A DNA stretch of 64,000 nucleotides from Bacteroides sp. 214 (GCF_010501015.1 NZ_QVML01000006.1:186001-250000); one strand, 5' to 3'. Positions 28,552-38,231 are shown, numbered from the stretch's first letter. A program made the numbers and translations. The notes: generated by a model from the letters alone, not told the origin.

Positions 28552-28962
28552 ATGAAGAAAATAGAAAGTAGCGTTCAGCTTATTCCCTTTAGTCAGGAGC
28601 GTGTGTATGCCAAACTATCGGATATGAATAACCTGAAAAGTATTCAAGATAAGATACCTGCCGACAAGGTGCAAGATTTTTCGTTCGATGATAACTCCAT
28701 TAGCTTCAGCGTAGCACCCGTAGGTAGCCTTACACTCGAAGTCGTGGAACGCGAACCATGTAAATGCATCAAGTTTGAAACATCCGTTTCGCCCATCCCC
28801 TTTAAATTATGGATACAACTTGTACCTTCCACCGAAGAAGAGTGTAAGATAAAACTCACCATAGGTTTAGACATCAATCCCATGATGGCGGGTATGATAC
28901 AAAAACCACTGCAAGACGGTTTGGAGAAGATGGCCTCAGCCTTGGCTACCATACCTTATTAA
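28552..28962 (+). CDS. SRPBCC-family (polyketide cyclase-like) protein
   Basis: A 136-residue small soluble protein. The pattern MKKIESSVQLIPFSQERVYAKLSDMNNLK, then alternating strands and a long C-terminal helix (GMIQKPLQDGLEKMASAL), fits the START/SRPBCC fold with a hydrophobic pocket. The ligand is unknown. It sits 33 bases before argH and may be co-transcribed. This gene pair occurs between pyrE and argH in related genomes. Confidence 0.72.
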   Translation: MKKIESSVQLIPFSQERVYAKLSDMNNLKSIQDKIPADKVQDFSFDDNSISFSVAPVGSLTLEVVEREPCKCIKFETSVSPIPFKLWIQLVPSTEEECKIKLTIGLDINPMMAGMIQKPLQDGLEKMASALATIPY

Positions 28963-28995
28963 TTAAGGCGTTTCACCTAAAAATACAGCTTTGCG

Positions 28996-30336
28996 ATGGC
29001 ACAGAAACTCTGGGAAAAAAGTACACAGGTAAACAAAGAAATAGAACGATTTACTGTGGGTAGAGATCGCGAAATGGATCTCTTCCTTGCTAAATATGAT
29101 GTATTGGGGTCTATGGCGCACATCACCATGCTCGAAAGCATCGACCTGCTCACAAAGAGCGAACTGGCGCAATTGCTTGCCGAACTGAAAAATATCCATG
29201 CCGAAATAGAAAGCGGCGACTTCCTCATCGAAGAGGGGGTGGAAGATGTACACTCGCAGGTCGAACTACTGCTTACCCGCAGACTGGGCGATGTAGGAAA
29301 GAAGATACACAGCGGTCGTTCACGCAATGATCAAGTGTTGGTCGATTTGAAACTATTTACCCGTGCGCAGATACGCAACATAGCCGAGTGTGTGGAAGAG
29401 CTCTTCCAGGTGCTCATCAACCAAAGCGAGAAATACAAAAACGTATTACTGCCCGGCTATACCCATTTGCAGATAGCTATGCCTTCTTCCTTCGGGTTGT
29501 GGTTTGGTGCTTACGCCGAGAGCCTTACCGACGATATGCTCTTCTTGCAAGCTGCCTATAAAATGTGTAATCGAAATCCGCTGGGTTCTGCTGCCGGTTA
29601 CGGCTCTTCGTTTCCATTGAACCGCACCATGACTACCGAACTGTTGGGTTTTGACTCTATGAACTACAACGTGGTTTATGCGCAGATGGGTCGTGGGAAA
29701 CTGGAACGTAACGTAGCCTTTGCTTTGGCAAGCATAGCAGGAACCATCTCTAAGCTTGCTTATGATGCCTGCCTGTTTAATAGCCAGAACTTCGGTTTTG
29801 TGAAACTACCCGACGAATGTACTACCGGTTCGAGCATCATGCCACATAAGAAGAATCCCGACGTATTTGAACTTACCCGTGCCAAGTGCAACAAGATACA
29901 AGCCCTGCCACAGCAGATAATGATGATTATCAATAACCTGCCGTCGGGCTATTTCCGCGATTTACAGATTATCAAGGAGGTCTTTATACCCGCTTTTCAA
30001 GAGCTGAAAGACTGTTTGCAGATGACTACCTACATCATGCAGGAAATTAACGTAAACGAACACATCTTGGACGATGACAAGTATTTGAGCATCTTCAGCG
30101 TAGAAGAAGTGAACCGCTTGGCGCGTGAAGGTATGCCGTTTCGCGACGCGTACAAAAAAGTGGGAATGGATATTGAAGCCGGAAACTTTGCGCACGATAA
30201 AACCGTGGATCATATGCACGAAGGAAGCATTGGTAACCTTTGCAACGAACACGTGCAACTGCTGATGCAAAACGTAATGGACGGCTTCGACTTTGAACGT
30301 GCACAAGCTGCCGAGAAGCGCTTGCTGGGCGAATAG
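28996..30336 (+). CDS. argH: argininosuccinate lyase
   Basis: A 446-residue enzyme that splits argininosuccinate into arginine and fumarate, the last step of the pathway. The family signature GSSIMPHKKNPD is near residue 281, and SGRSRNDQVLVDLKLF is near residue 108. The gene is away from the argRGCD operon at 38-43 kb. It may be expressed with the SRPBCC gene. Confidence 0.95.
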   Translation: MAQKLWEKSTQVNKEIERFTVGRDREMDLFLAKYDVLGSMAHITMLESIDLLTKSELAQLLAELKNIHAEIESGDFLIEEGVEDVHSQVELLLTRRLGDVGKKIHSGRSRNDQVLVDLKLFTRAQIRNIAECVEELFQVLINQSEKYKNVLLPGYTHLQIAMPSSFGLWFGAYAESLTDDMLFLQAAYKMCNRNPLGSAAGYGSSFPLNRTMTTELLGFDSMNYNVVYAQMGRGKLERNVAFALASIAGTISKLAYDACLFNSQNFGFVKLPDECTTGSSIMPHKKNPDVFELTRAKCNKIQALPQQIMMIINNLPSGYFRDLQIIKEVFIPAFQELKDCLQMTTYIMQEINVNEHILDDDKYLSIFSVEEVNRLAREGMPFRDAYKKVGMDIEAGNFAHDKTVDHMHEGSIGNLCNEHVQLLMQNVMDGFDFERAQAAEKRLLGE

Positions 30337-30374
30337 CCTTGAACTTTCCTGTTGTTTACTAAATACTTTAAATC

Positions 30375-31379
30375 ATGAATTACAAACCCTCCGAAACCCG
30401 CTACGACAATAAAATGTCCTATAAGTACTGCGGTAATAGTGGCTTGTTGCTTCCCCGTGTTTCTTTGGGGCTGTGGCATAACTTTGGCGATGTGGATGAT
30501 TTCTCTGTGGCAACAGATATGATTCGCTATGCGTTCGACAATGGTATTACACACTTCGACCTGGCAAACAATTATGGTCCTCCTCCTGGTTCTGCTGAAA
30601 CTAACTTCGGAAAAATATTGAAGAATAACTTTGCCGCATATCGCGACGAGATGATTATTGCTTCCAAAGCCGGACACGAAATGTGGCCCGGACCCTATGG
30701 CGACCGCAGTTCGCGCAAGAACCTCATGGCAAGCATCGACCAAAGCCTCAAACGTACCGGGCTGGAATATTTCGATATCTTCTATAGCCACCGCTACGAT
30801 GGTATTACGCCTGTGGAGGAAACCATGCAGGCGCTTATCGATATCGTTCGCCAAGGCAAGGCGCTCTATGTGGGTATCTCTAAATATCCACGCCAGCAGG
30901 CACGCGTAGCCTACGAAATGCTGAAAGCTGCCGGTGTGCCTTGCCTGGTGTGTCAAGATAGATACAGTATGTTTACCCGTGCCGTGGAACAGGGGGTGTT
31001 GCAGCTTGCAGGTGAATATGGTTGTGGGTTTGTAGCTTTCTCGCCGTTGGCGCAGGGATTGCTGACCAATAAATACATAAATGGTATTCCTGAAGGCTCT
31101 CGTGCCGCACGTGCTACCGGCTTCCTGAAGAAAGAGCAGGTAACTGATGATAAAATCAGCGCGGCGATAAAATTGAACGAACTAGCAGGGCAGCGTGGAC
31201 AAACACTTGCTGAGATGGCGTTGGCGTGGGTATTGCACAATGAATATGTTACTTCGGTTATTGTAGGTGCAAGCTCCGTGCAGCAGTTGAGTGATAATTT
31301 GGCTGCCTTGAACAAACTCGAATTCTCGTCCGAGGAATTGGCGGGAATAGAAGAAATTCTGGCTACGGTGCAGATGTAA
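30375..31379 (+). CDS. aldo/keto reductase, YghZ type
   Basis: A 334-residue NADPH-dependent reductase of the AKR14 group. LANNYGPPPGSAETNFGKIL near residue 60 is characteristic of YghZ (L-glyceraldehyde 3-phosphate reductase), with the catalytic Tyr of the tetrad in NNYGPP. IIASKAGHEMWPGPYGDRSS and VIVGASSVQQLSDNL follow the family. It probably detoxifies aldehydes; the substrate is inferred. Confidence 0.85.
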   Translation: MNYKPSETRYDNKMSYKYCGNSGLLLPRVSLGLWHNFGDVDDFSVATDMIRYAFDNGITHFDLANNYGPPPGSAETNFGKILKNNFAAYRDEMIIASKAGHEMWPGPYGDRSSRKNLMASIDQSLKRTGLEYFDIFYSHRYDGITPVEETMQALIDIVRQGKALYVGISKYPRQQARVAYEMLKAAGVPCLVCQDRYSMFTRAVEQGVLQLAGEYGCGFVAFSPLAQGLLTNKYINGIPEGSRAARATGFLKKEQVTDDKISAAIKLNELAGQRGQTLAEMALAWVLHNEYVTSVIVGASSVQQLSDNLAALNKLEFSSEELAGIEEILATVQM

Positions 31380-31415
31380 GGGCAATATATTCTCGGTTTC
31401 ATCGTATATTATAGT

Positions 31416-31856
31416 ATGCGTAAACTTCTCCTTATAATATCTTTGTGTGCGTTTGTGGCTTCGTGTAGCGACAGCTACGACTCCAGTATTCCCAATGTGC
31501 GGATAAATTTTTCGTGTAGCCTGCTGCAATCTCCTTATTATAAGATACAAACACAAGGCATGTTTATTCCGGTGACGAAGGATAGCCACTACCTGCCGTT
31601 GGGCTATGGTGGACTCATCATTGGTCGCTCTATTTATGGCGATTATATAGCGTATGATGCCGCTTGCCCTGTAGAGGCAGACCGTAAAGTTTCGGTAACA
31701 GTCATTGAAGATGGCATTGGCAGAGCCACTTGTCCTAAGTGTGGTACCCGTTATAATCTGAGTGGTGGAGGGCATCCCGAAGAGGGTGGAGGCACCGAAT
31801 ACCTGAAAAGATATACCGTTTCTGTTAGTGGCACAACACTGAAAGTTACCAATTAA
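31416..31856 (+). CDS. lipoprotein with degenerate Rieske-like domain
   Basis: A 146-residue lipoprotein with lipobox FVASCSDS (Cys17). The mature part ends in a Rieske-like arrangement: AACPVEADRK near residue 87 and TCPKCGTRYNLSGGG near residue 108. A true Rieske site has CxH and CxxH pairs. Here both His ligands are absent and the second box is CxxC, so a [2Fe-2S] Rieske cluster is unlikely. A structural zinc or no metal is possible. Conserved in Bacteroidales as hypothetical. Located just before a tRNA pair. Confidence 0.6.
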   Translation: MRKLLLIISLCAFVASCSDSYDSSIPNVRINFSCSLLQSPYYKIQTQGMFIPVTKDSHYLPLGYGGLIIGRSIYGDYIAYDAACPVEADRKVSVTVIEDGIGRATCPKCGTRYNLSGGGHPEEGGGTEYLKRYTVSVSGTTLKVTN

Positions 31857-31920
31857 TAGAACTTTCAATAAAAAAAGTTTTGTCAATAACCGAAAACCAC
31901 TTATATTTGCATCCGCAATC

Positions 31921-31993
31921 GCGAAAGTAGCTCAGTTGGTAGAGCATAACCTTGCCAAGGTTAGGGTCGCGGGTTCGAATCCCGTCTTTCGCT
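31921..31993 (+). tRNA. tRNA-Gly (GCC)
   Basis: A 73-base cloverleaf. The acceptor stem GCGAAAG pairs with CTTTCGC, the anticodon loop is TTGCCAA with anticodon GCC in a TAACC/GGTTA stem, and the T-loop GGTTCGAATCC is standard. The CCA end is not encoded. Confidence 0.95.
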
Positions 31994-32014
31994 CGTTTTT
32001 TTTGAAATAAGGAT

Positions 32015-32098
32015 GCTCGGATGGTGGAATGGTAGACACGAAGGACTTAAAATCCTTTGGCCATAGCGGCTGTGCGGGTTCAAGTCCCGCTCCGAGTA
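32015..32098 (+). tRNA. tRNA-Leu (TAA)
   Basis: An 84-base class II tRNA with a long variable arm. The acceptor GCTCGGA pairs with TCCGAGT (one G-U pair), the anticodon loop is CTTAAAA with anticodon TAA in an AAGGA/TCCTT stem, and the T-arm is GCGGGTTCAAGTCCCGC. It lies 21 bases after tRNA-Gly. Confidence 0.95.
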
Positions 32099-32132
32099 CG
32101 GAAGATGAAGATGAGCTCTATAAGTCAATGAC

Positions 32133-32690
32133 TTATGGGGTTTTTCTGTTTTTAAGGAGTAGGGAAAAAACGCGCTTCCACCGCTTCTCTCTTGGCGAAT
32201 AGATTGCTGCTATCTTACTCATATTCTTGATCTTCTCACTGAGTGCCATTTCGGTATGCAATATCTGGGGCATGGCTTTGTACTCGATTGGGAGTAGTAA
32301 AAGAGTGATAGTGTCGGCAAAGGATTTTCCCCAAAACACCTTGATGTCTTTCTTGGATATATACCCCTTTTTATAATAAAAAGCCAGCTTTTGATAAAAT
32401 GACGAGATGTGTCTTCTTTTGAAGTGTAATTCGTTATCGCCATTTTTAACCGCTTCTACATATCTTTCTATATAGGTTTCGGGGTCAATGCCATAGAAAT
32501 TCCATAGGTCGTACGTGCATTTGCCTAATTTCTCTTGGTCAAACTCATCTAATATCTCTTTGAATAATTGCTTTTTGAAGTTTCTTCTGTTCGAAGAAAG
32601 GCTGACAATAAACGAAACGATGGATAATAGGAACCCCGATAGTGCTAAATAGGGTGTTATGGTTTTAACGACTTCTAATGACGTATTCAT
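32133..32690 (-). CDS. hypothetical membrane-anchored protein
   Basis: A 185-residue protein with one N-terminal membrane helix at about residues 13-33 (YLALSGFLLSIVSFIVSLSS) and a basic, helical cytoplasmic part. I recognise no family; the general look resembles small phage-defence or accessory proteins with one helix, but nothing supports that here. ATG at 32690 is preferred over 32741, which would put 17 unusual residues before the helix. It lies between a tRNA pair and an AraC gene, a site where accessory genes often insert. A somewhat AT-rich composition fits recent acquisition. Confidence 0.5.
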   Translation of the reverse strand: MNTSLEVVKTITPYLALSGFLLSIVSFIVSLSSNRRNFKKQLFKEILDEFDQEKLGKCTYDLWNFYGIDPETYIERYVEAVKNGDNELHFKRRHISSFYQKLAFYYKKGYISKKDIKVFWGKSFADTITLLLLPIEYKAMPQILHTEMALSEKIKNMSKIAAIYSPREKRWKRVFSLLLKNRKTP

Positions 32691-32769
32691 AATAGCTCGT
32701 TTTAGATTAATATATTGCAAACATACAAAAAACATTATCAACGAGTTGTCTGTATGTTTCCCTTTTTAA

Positions 32770-33618
32770 TCAGGAGTGGCGCGTATTACGATATTCGCTT
32801 GGCGTATTGCCCGTGTGCTGTTTGAACATGCGGTTGAAGTAAGATATGTTGTCGATGGAGAACTCCATGGCAATCTCTCTTACGGAGAGGTCGGTAGTAA
32901 GTAGTAGCAGTTGTGCCCGCTCCATTTTCTTGCCGTTGATGTATTTGAGTGGTGTGCACCCCACATCTTTTTTGAACAGACGTATCAAATGATCTTCGCT
33001 CAGACAAGAGGTATTTGCCAATTCGGCAAGGGTGATGCTCTTGTCGGTATGCGCTTGTATGTAGGCAAGGCATTTGTTGATGCGATCGTCGGTGTAAGCA
33101 GCTTTCAGTGTTGCCATCTGCAGGAAACAGGCGAGGAGTTGTAACAAGATGCCTTGCGTTTCGATAATGGAGTGCAGTGGCATACGTTTGTTTTCGGCGG
33201 CAAATTGCGAAAGTTTGGGCATATTGTCGTAAAGCACTGGGTCTATTTGTGGTAAATGACGATTAGGGTTGATGGTAAGTATACGAGAAAACAGACTGGT
33301 GGTGAGTACATCTGTCGCAGCTACTTCGAACGGAAAATTAAAACGGTCGAAGATGGAGCTTTTATTGGTGTTGCTTTCGTAGAAGTGGACGTAGTAAAGC
33401 GAGAAATGATCATCGCACGTATCATCGTGTCGGGTAAATGGCGGAATGAGATATAGGTTGCCGGGTCGTAGTGTGTACACCTTATTATATATGTGCACCT
33501 TGGCACTACCGCTCTCTACATAGTAAATACGGGCGAAAGGACTGTACACATCTTTCCAGTTCCAGTTGGCAAAGAGGTTAAGATGCCCCACATTGAGTAG
33601 CGTTGGGAGTAATGCCAT
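32770..33618 (-). CDS. AraC-family transcriptional regulator
   Basis: A 282-residue regulator. The N-terminal cupin-like sensing domain (residues 10-150, with SAKVHIYNKVYTLRPGNLYL) is followed by two helix-turn-helix units at about 185-280, ending with the family signature EFSIDNISYFNRMFKQHTGNTPSEYR. It is divergent from fucI, with its own TTTG-N19-TATGTTTG promoter. Control of fucIP in response to fucose or a related deoxy-sugar is inferred from position; in B. thetaiotaomicron a GntR-type FucR does this job. Confidence 0.85.
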   Translation of the reverse strand: MALLPTLLNVGHLNLFANWNWKDVYSPFARIYYVESGSAKVHIYNKVYTLRPGNLYLIPPFTRHDDTCDDHFSLYYVHFYESNTNKSSIFDRFNFPFEVAATDVLTTSLFSRILTINPNRHLPQIDPVLYDNMPKLSQFAAENKRMPLHSIIETQGILLQLLACFLQMATLKAAYTDDRINKCLAYIQAHTDKSITLAELANTSCLSEDHLIRLFKKDVGCTPLKYINGKKMERAQLLLLTTDLSVREIAMEFSIDNISYFNRMFKQHTGNTPSEYRNTRHS

Positions 33619-33646
33619 ATCGTTATTCTGTTACTCTTTCGTTTTG

Positions 33647-33677
33647 CAAACATAGTTAGTTTTTAGGCTGAAACAAA
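33647..33677 (-). promoter_or_regulatory. canonical promoter of the AraC-family gene
   Basis: On the minus strand, TTTG (33674-33677) is followed after 19 bases by TATGTTTG (33647-33654). This is a full TTTG-N19-TAnnTTTG Bacteroidota promoter, 28 bases before the ATG. Confidence 0.75.
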
Positions 33678-33753
33678 AGAAATACTTTATAAAGTGTCGA
33701 AAAAGTGCAACTCTTACGTCGGAATAATGCAATGGTTTGCGAAACCTAAATTC

Positions 33754-33761
33754 TATCTTTG
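33754..33761 (+). promoter_or_regulatory. -7 promoter element of fucI
   Basis: TATCTTTG matches TAnnTTTG, 36 bases before the fucI ATG. A TTTG at 33736-33739 is only 14 bases upstream, shorter than the usual 19, so help from an activator such as the divergent AraC protein would fit. Confidence 0.5.
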
Positions 33762-33797
33762 ACTCATTCATTATTAACCAATTATACAAAACGTATC

Positions 33798-35591
33798 ATG
33801 AGCACCAAAAGATTTCAAGGCCAATGGCCAAAAATCGGCATTCGTCCGACAATCGATGGCAGACAGGGCGGCGTACGCGAGAGTCTGGAAGAAAAAACAA
33901 TGGCACTGGCAAAGGCAGTTGCCGACCTCATTACCTCCAATCTGAAAAATGGTGATGGCACACCGGTGGAGTGTGTGATAGCCGACGGAACCATTGGTCG
34001 CGTAGCCGAGAGTGCTGCATGTGCCGCTAAGTTCGAACGCGAAGGTGTGGGTAGCTCCATTACCGTAACCTCTTGCTGGTGCTATGGTGCCGAAACTATG
34101 GATATGAACCCCCACTATCCTAAAGCTGTTTGGGGATTCAATGGTACAGAACGTCCCGGAGCTGTATATCTGGCTGCAGTATTGGCGGCACACGCACAAA
34201 AAGGTTTGCCGGCATTCGGTATCTACGGACACGATGTTCAAGACCTCTCCGATAATACCATCCCTGCCGATGCAGCAGAAAAGATACTTCGTTTTGCCCG
34301 TTCAGCACAAGCGGTAGCTGTTATGCGTGGTAAATCATACCTCTCTGTGGGTAGTGTGTCTATGGGTATTGCCGGTTCTATCGTAGACCCAAATTTCTTC
34401 CAGGAATATCTTGGTATGCGCAATGAGTCTATTGACTCTATCGAAATAATTCGCCGTATGGAGCAAAAAATCTATGACGAGGCAGAGTTTGAAAAAGCGA
34501 TGGAATGGACAAAGAAATATTGCAAACCCAACGAAGGAACAGATTACAACCGTGCCGAGAAACAGAAAGCACGCGAAGAAAAAGATAAAGACTGGGAGTT
34601 TGTGGTGAAAATGACACTCATTATTCGCGACCTGATGCAAGGAAATCCCAAACTGTTAGAGAAAGGTTTTAAAGAAGAAGCCCTTGGACACAACGCTATT
34701 GCTGCAGGCTTCCAAGGACAACGCCAGTGGACGGATTTCATGCCCAATGGAGACTTCAGCGAAGCATTGCTCTGTACCTCATTCGACTGGAACGGTATTC
34801 GTCAAGCCTATGTTTTGGCAACCGAAAATGACGCTTGCAATGGAGTTGCTATGTTGTTCGGACATCTGCTGACCAACACCGCGCAAATCTTCTCGGACGT
34901 GCGTACTTATTGGAGCCCCGAAGCTGTGGAGCGTGTAACAGGCAAGAAACTTACCGGACAAGCAGCCAATGGTATTATCCACCTTATCAATTCGGGAGCA
35001 ACTACGCTCGATGGTACCGGACAACAAACCAATGCTGCCGGTGAACCGGCCATGAAACCTTTCTGGGAAATCAGCGAAAAGGAAATGGAAGCATGCTTGG
35101 AAGCTACAACATGGTTCCCTGCCGACCGTGACTACTTCCGTGGAGGTGGCTTCTCGTCCAACTTCCTATCTAAAGGCGGTATGCCCGTAACCATGTCGCG
35201 TTTGAACTTGGTGAAAGGTTTAGGACCTGTGCTTCAGATTGCCGAAGGATGGACTTGTGACATCGACCCCGAAATACATCACATCCTGCACCACCGCACC
35301 GATAAAACATGGCCTACCACTTGGTTTGCCCCTCGTCTGGATCCAAAGAAAGATGCCTTCAAGGATGTTTATTCGGTTATGAACAACTGGGGTGCCAATC
35401 ATGGTGCTATTAGCTACGGGCACATAGGCAAGGATTTAATAACGCTCGCTTCCATGTTGAGAATACCGGTGTGTATGCACAATGTTGAGGATTCCGAAAT
35501 CTTCCGTCCTACCGCATGGAACGCGTTTGGAATGGATAAAGAAGGAGCCGATTATCGCGCATGCCAAACATATGGTGCTATTTACAAATAA
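33798..35591 (+). CDS. fucI: L-fucose isomerase
   Basis: A 597-residue Mn-dependent isomerase converting L-fucose to L-fuculose. The N-terminal [21 protein letters not shown] and the [20 protein letters not shown] segment near residue 101 are typical of FucI, and the length matches. ATG at 33798 fits the family start; a reading from 33759 adds atypical residues. It is followed by fucP after a hairpin. No fuculokinase or aldolase is in the window, so the pathway must be completed elsewhere. Confidence 0.93.
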   Translation: MSTKRFQGQWPKIGIRPTIDGRQGGVRESLEEKTMALAKAVADLITSNLKNGDGTPVECVIADGTIGRVAESAACAAKFEREGVGSSITVTSCWCYGAETMDMNPHYPKAVWGFNGTERPGAVYLAAVLAAHAQKGLPAFGIYGHDVQDLSDNTIPADAAEKILRFARSAQAVAVMRGKSYLSVGSVSMGIAGSIVDPNFFQEYLGMRNESIDSIEIIRRMEQKIYDEAEFEKAMEWTKKYCKPNEGTDYNRAEKQKAREEKDKDWEFVVKMTLIIRDLMQGNPKLLEKGFKEEALGHNAIAAGFQGQRQWTDFMPNGDFSEALLCTSFDWNGIRQAYVLATENDACNGVAMLFGHLLTNTAQIFSDVRTYWSPEAVERVTGKKLTGQAANGIIHLINSGATTLDGTGQQTNAAGEPAMKPFWEISEKEMEACLEATTWFPADRDYFRGGGFSSNFLSKGGMPVTMSRLNLVKGLGPVLQIAEGWTCDIDPEIHHILHHRTDKTWPTTWFAPRLDPKKDAFKDVYSVMNNWGANHGAISYGHIGKDLITLASMLRIPVCMHNVEDSEIFRPTAWNAFGMDKEGADYRACQTYGAIYK

Positions 35592-35622
35592 TTTTGTAAC
35601 TTGCGCAACAATTGAACAAAAA

Positions 35623-35650
35623 GAGGGCGCTTCGATGGCGCCCTCATCTT
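35623..35650 (+). terminator. hairpin between fucI and fucP
   Basis: GAGGGCGC (35623-35630) pairs with GCGCCCTC (35638-35645) around a TTCGATG loop. The following T-run is weak (ATCTTTAT), so it may act as a partial terminator or mRNA-stabilising hairpin that lowers fucP relative to fucI. Confidence 0.6.
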
Positions 35651-35671
35651 TATAACCCATAAATACACACC

Positions 35672-36988
35672 ATGAAAGACAACAAACACACATTGCTGCA
35701 TTATAAAGGCGTGAGCTACGTGCTTCCCTTTATTTTAATTACTCTCTGCTTTGCCCTTTGGGGATTTGCCAACGATATTACTAACCCCATGGTGAAAGCT
35801 TTCTCCAAGATATTCCGTATGAGCGTAACCGACGGGGCACTGGTGCAAGTTGCTTTCTACGGCGGATATTTTGCTATGGCTTTTCCGGCAGCTATATTTA
35901 TTCGTAAATACTCTTATAAAGCAGGCATCTTGCTTGGCTTGGGACTGTATGCCATTGGGGCGTTCCTCTTTTTTCCGGCGAAACTCACCGGAGAGTACTA
36001 TCCATTCTTGTTGGCATACTTTATCCTTACCTGCGGATTGTCTTTTCTCGAAACAAGTGCCAATCCTTACATCCTTTCCATGGGCTCGCCCGAGACAGCT
36101 ACCCGTCGTTTAAACCTGGCACAATCGTTTAACCCTATGGGTTCGCTACTGGGAATGTATGTGGCGATGAACTTTATTCAGGCGAGACTCAACCCTATGG
36201 AGTCGGCAGAGCGAGAAGCATTAACACCCGAAGCTTTCGAGACGGTAAAGAATGCGGAACTTACCACATTGGTTACTCCTTATTTAATGATTGGTTTGGT
36301 TATTGCCGCCATCTTCCTGATTATTCGTTTCACTAAAATGCCTAAAGGTAAAGACCAATCGCAGAATATAGACTTTGTTCCTACGCTCAAACGCATCTTC
36401 TCCTTGCCACGCTATCGCGAGGGTGTTATCGCGCAATTCTTCTATGTAGGTGCGCAGATTATGTGCTGGACATTCATTATTCAATATGGTACACGCTATT
36501 TCGTTTCCGAAGGTATGGGCGAGAAAGCTGCCGAAGTACTGTCTCAGCAGTACAACATCGTGGCGATGATTATTTTCTGTTGTAGCCGCTTTGTATGCAC
36601 ATTTTTGTTGCGCTACCTCAATGCAGGTAAGCTACTTATGGTGCTTGCAATAATGGCTACTTGTTTAACGGCAGGTGTTATAGGTTTTGAAAACATCTAC
36701 GGTCTTTATTGCTTGGTGGGTGTGTCGGCGTGTATGTCGCTTATGTTCCCCACAATTTACGGTATAGCCCTCGAAGGTATGGGAGACGACGCTAAGTTTG
36801 GTGCGGCAGGTCTTATCATGGCTATCCTTGGTGGGTCGGTGCTCCCACCGCTGCAAGCAAGTATTATTGACCAAGGTATGATTGGTGGTTTCCATGCTGT
36901 GAATATATCGTTCGTATTGCCGCTTATTTGTTTTGTGGTAGTGGCGTGGTATGGCTATCGCACGTTTAAGAGTTACAAAATGTCCTGA
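35672..36988 (+). CDS. fucP: L-fucose:H+ symporter
   Basis: A 438-residue inner-membrane transporter of the major facilitator superfamily, FucP branch, with about 12 membrane helices. ALWGFANDITNPMVKAF near residue 28 and LSFLETSANPYILSMG near residue 128 are characteristic. Glu in the FLETSANP motif lies where the FucP proton-coupling region is expected. It follows fucI and completes the fucose uptake and entry pair. Confidence 0.93.
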   Translation: MKDNKHTLLHYKGVSYVLPFILITLCFALWGFANDITNPMVKAFSKIFRMSVTDGALVQVAFYGGYFAMAFPAAIFIRKYSYKAGILLGLGLYAIGAFLFFPAKLTGEYYPFLLAYFILTCGLSFLETSANPYILSMGSPETATRRLNLAQSFNPMGSLLGMYVAMNFIQARLNPMESAEREALTPEAFETVKNAELTTLVTPYLMIGLVIAAIFLIIRFTKMPKGKDQSQNIDFVPTLKRIFSLPRYREGVIAQFFYVGAQIMCWTFIIQYGTRYFVSEGMGEKAAEVLSQQYNIVAMIIFCCSRFVCTFLLRYLNAGKLLMVLAIMATCLTAGVIGFENIYGLYCLVGVSACMSLMFPTIYGIALEGMGDDAKFGAAGLIMAILGGSVLPPLQASIIDQGMIGGFHAVNISFVLPLICFVVVAWYGYRTFKSYKMS

Positions 36989-37013
36989 AAATCCAGTGAG
37001 TTTTACTCCAAAA

Positions 37014-37075
37014 CCCAGTGAGTCTTTCTAAAAGTTCTTTGACTTTTTAGAAAAGCTCACTGGGTTTTCTTTTCT
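37014..37075 (+). terminator. strong terminator after fucP
   Basis: CCCAGTGAG (from 37014) pairs with CTCACTGGG (to 37064), and an inner TTTCTAAAAG/CTTTTTAGAAA stem extends the hairpin. It is followed by TTTTCTTTTCTTTTAT. A related CCAGTGAG occurs just upstream near 36993. Confidence 0.8.
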
Positions 37076-37080
37076 TTTAT

Positions 37081-37088
37081 TACCTTTG
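37081..37088 (+). promoter_or_regulatory. -7 promoter element for serine hydrolase
   Basis: TACCTTTG matches TAnnTTTG, 25 bases before the ATG at 37113, directly after the fucP terminator tail. No -33 element is evident. Confidence 0.45.
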
Positions 37089-37112
37089 TTCAAGAATCCA
37101 AAAGCACAAAGT

Positions 37113-38231
37113 ATGAAACCCTTATTAATAACTCTATTCGTCACTCTTATGCTTACATCATGCAATAAGAGCAAACATGAGGTTGCTCTCGAAAAAATCG
37201 ATTCTCTTTTTACATCGCTCTACCCTGTCAATGAGCCAGGTGCGGCAGTTTTAATCTTAAAAGATAACAATGTTCTCTTCAGCAAAGGTTATGGTATAGC
37301 CGATATGGACGAGCAAACACCGATAAACGAGCAGACGTTTTTTAATATAGCCTCCGTTTCAAAACAGTTTTCTGCGGTTGCCATCCTTATGCTTGCCGAA
37401 GAAGAACGCCTCTCGCTCGATGATGCAGTCAGCAAATGGTTTCCCGAATTTACTTCTCCACTTTTGGAAAAGATTACGTTAAAGCATCTACTCACTCATA
37501 CTTCGGGTATTCCTGATACGCGAGATCGTAGCGACCGTGATTTTGTGTTGTATTCTACTGATGTAGAATCTTATGCTTATATCGGTACGTTAGAGCAACT
37601 GAATTTTGAACCGGGCGCTTACTACGAATACATGAATCCTACTTATCAGCTGATGTACACCATTATAGAAAGGGCGTCGGGTATGCAGTTTGATGACTTT
37701 ATGCAAGAGCGCATTTTTAAGGCTGCAGGAATGAACGAATCGACCTACTTTGAAGCCGGTAAAGAGATACCTCGAATGGCACATGGCTATGAGTTTGATA
37801 AAGACACGCTTCGTTGGGAAGAATACGATTATGGCGAGGAGTCATTCTTTGCTTCCAAAGCCGATGGAGGGATTTATACCTCTGTAAACGAATTTGTACT
37901 GTGGGAGAAAGCCCTGCGGAATAATATTCTCATCTCTGCCGAGACTACAGAAACTGCCCATGCACCGCAAATCATTGTTACAGATAGTCCATATAGTACC
38001 TATCAAAACCGTCCGTACACCTCGTATGGTTATGGTTGGTTCATCGAAGAGAAACCCGGCATGCCCAAGAAGGTATATCATACGGGCGACAATGGCGGTT
38101 TTCAAATCTACGCAGGCAGATTCCCCGAGAAAAATCTGTTATACCTCTTCTTTGCCAATCGCAGCGACAGGGACAGACAACAGATAGCAGAACAGCTCGA
38201 TGCAATATTTCAATACGCAAGCTGGATTTAG
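37113..38231 (+). CDS. class C beta-lactamase-like serine hydrolase lipoprotein
   Basis: A 372-residue secreted protein with lipobox MLTSCNKS (Cys13). The beta-lactamase/esterase fold shows the SxxK motif in ASVSKQFS near residue 87 and the YxN motif in EYMNPTYQ near residue 172. A HTGDNGGF segment near residue 320 replaces the KTG box. Such periplasmic proteins include esterases and D-aminopeptidases as well as lactamases; drug hydrolysis should not be assumed. ATG at 37113 places the lipobox correctly. Confidence 0.82.
   Translation: MKPLLITLFVTLMLTSCNKSKHEVALEKIDSLFTSLYPVNEPGAAVLILKDNNVLFSKGYGIADMDEQTPINEQTFFNIASVSKQFSAVAILMLAEEERLSLDDAVSKWFPEFTSPLLEKITLKHLLTHTSGIPDTRDRSDRDFVLYSTDVESYAYIGTLEQLNFEPGAYYEYMNPTYQLMYTIIERASGMQFDDFMQERIFKAAGMNESTYFEAGKEIPRMAHGYEFDKDTLRWEEYDYGEESFFASKADGGIYTSVNEFVLWEKALRNNILISAETTETAHAPQIIVTDSPYSTYQNRPYTSYGYGWFIEEKPGMPKKVYHTGDNGGFQIYAGRFPEKNLLYLFFANRSDRDRQQIAEQLDAIFQYASWI

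Noticed and set aside
32133..32690. tRNA-associated integrative element
   Set aside because: Only one unknown gene follows the tRNAs; no integrase or repeated tRNA end was found.
37113..38231. Beta-lactamase resistance gene
   Set aside because: SxxK and YxN are present, but the KTG box is HTG and the protein is a lipoprotein of the broad serine-hydrolase group; resistance cannot be claimed.
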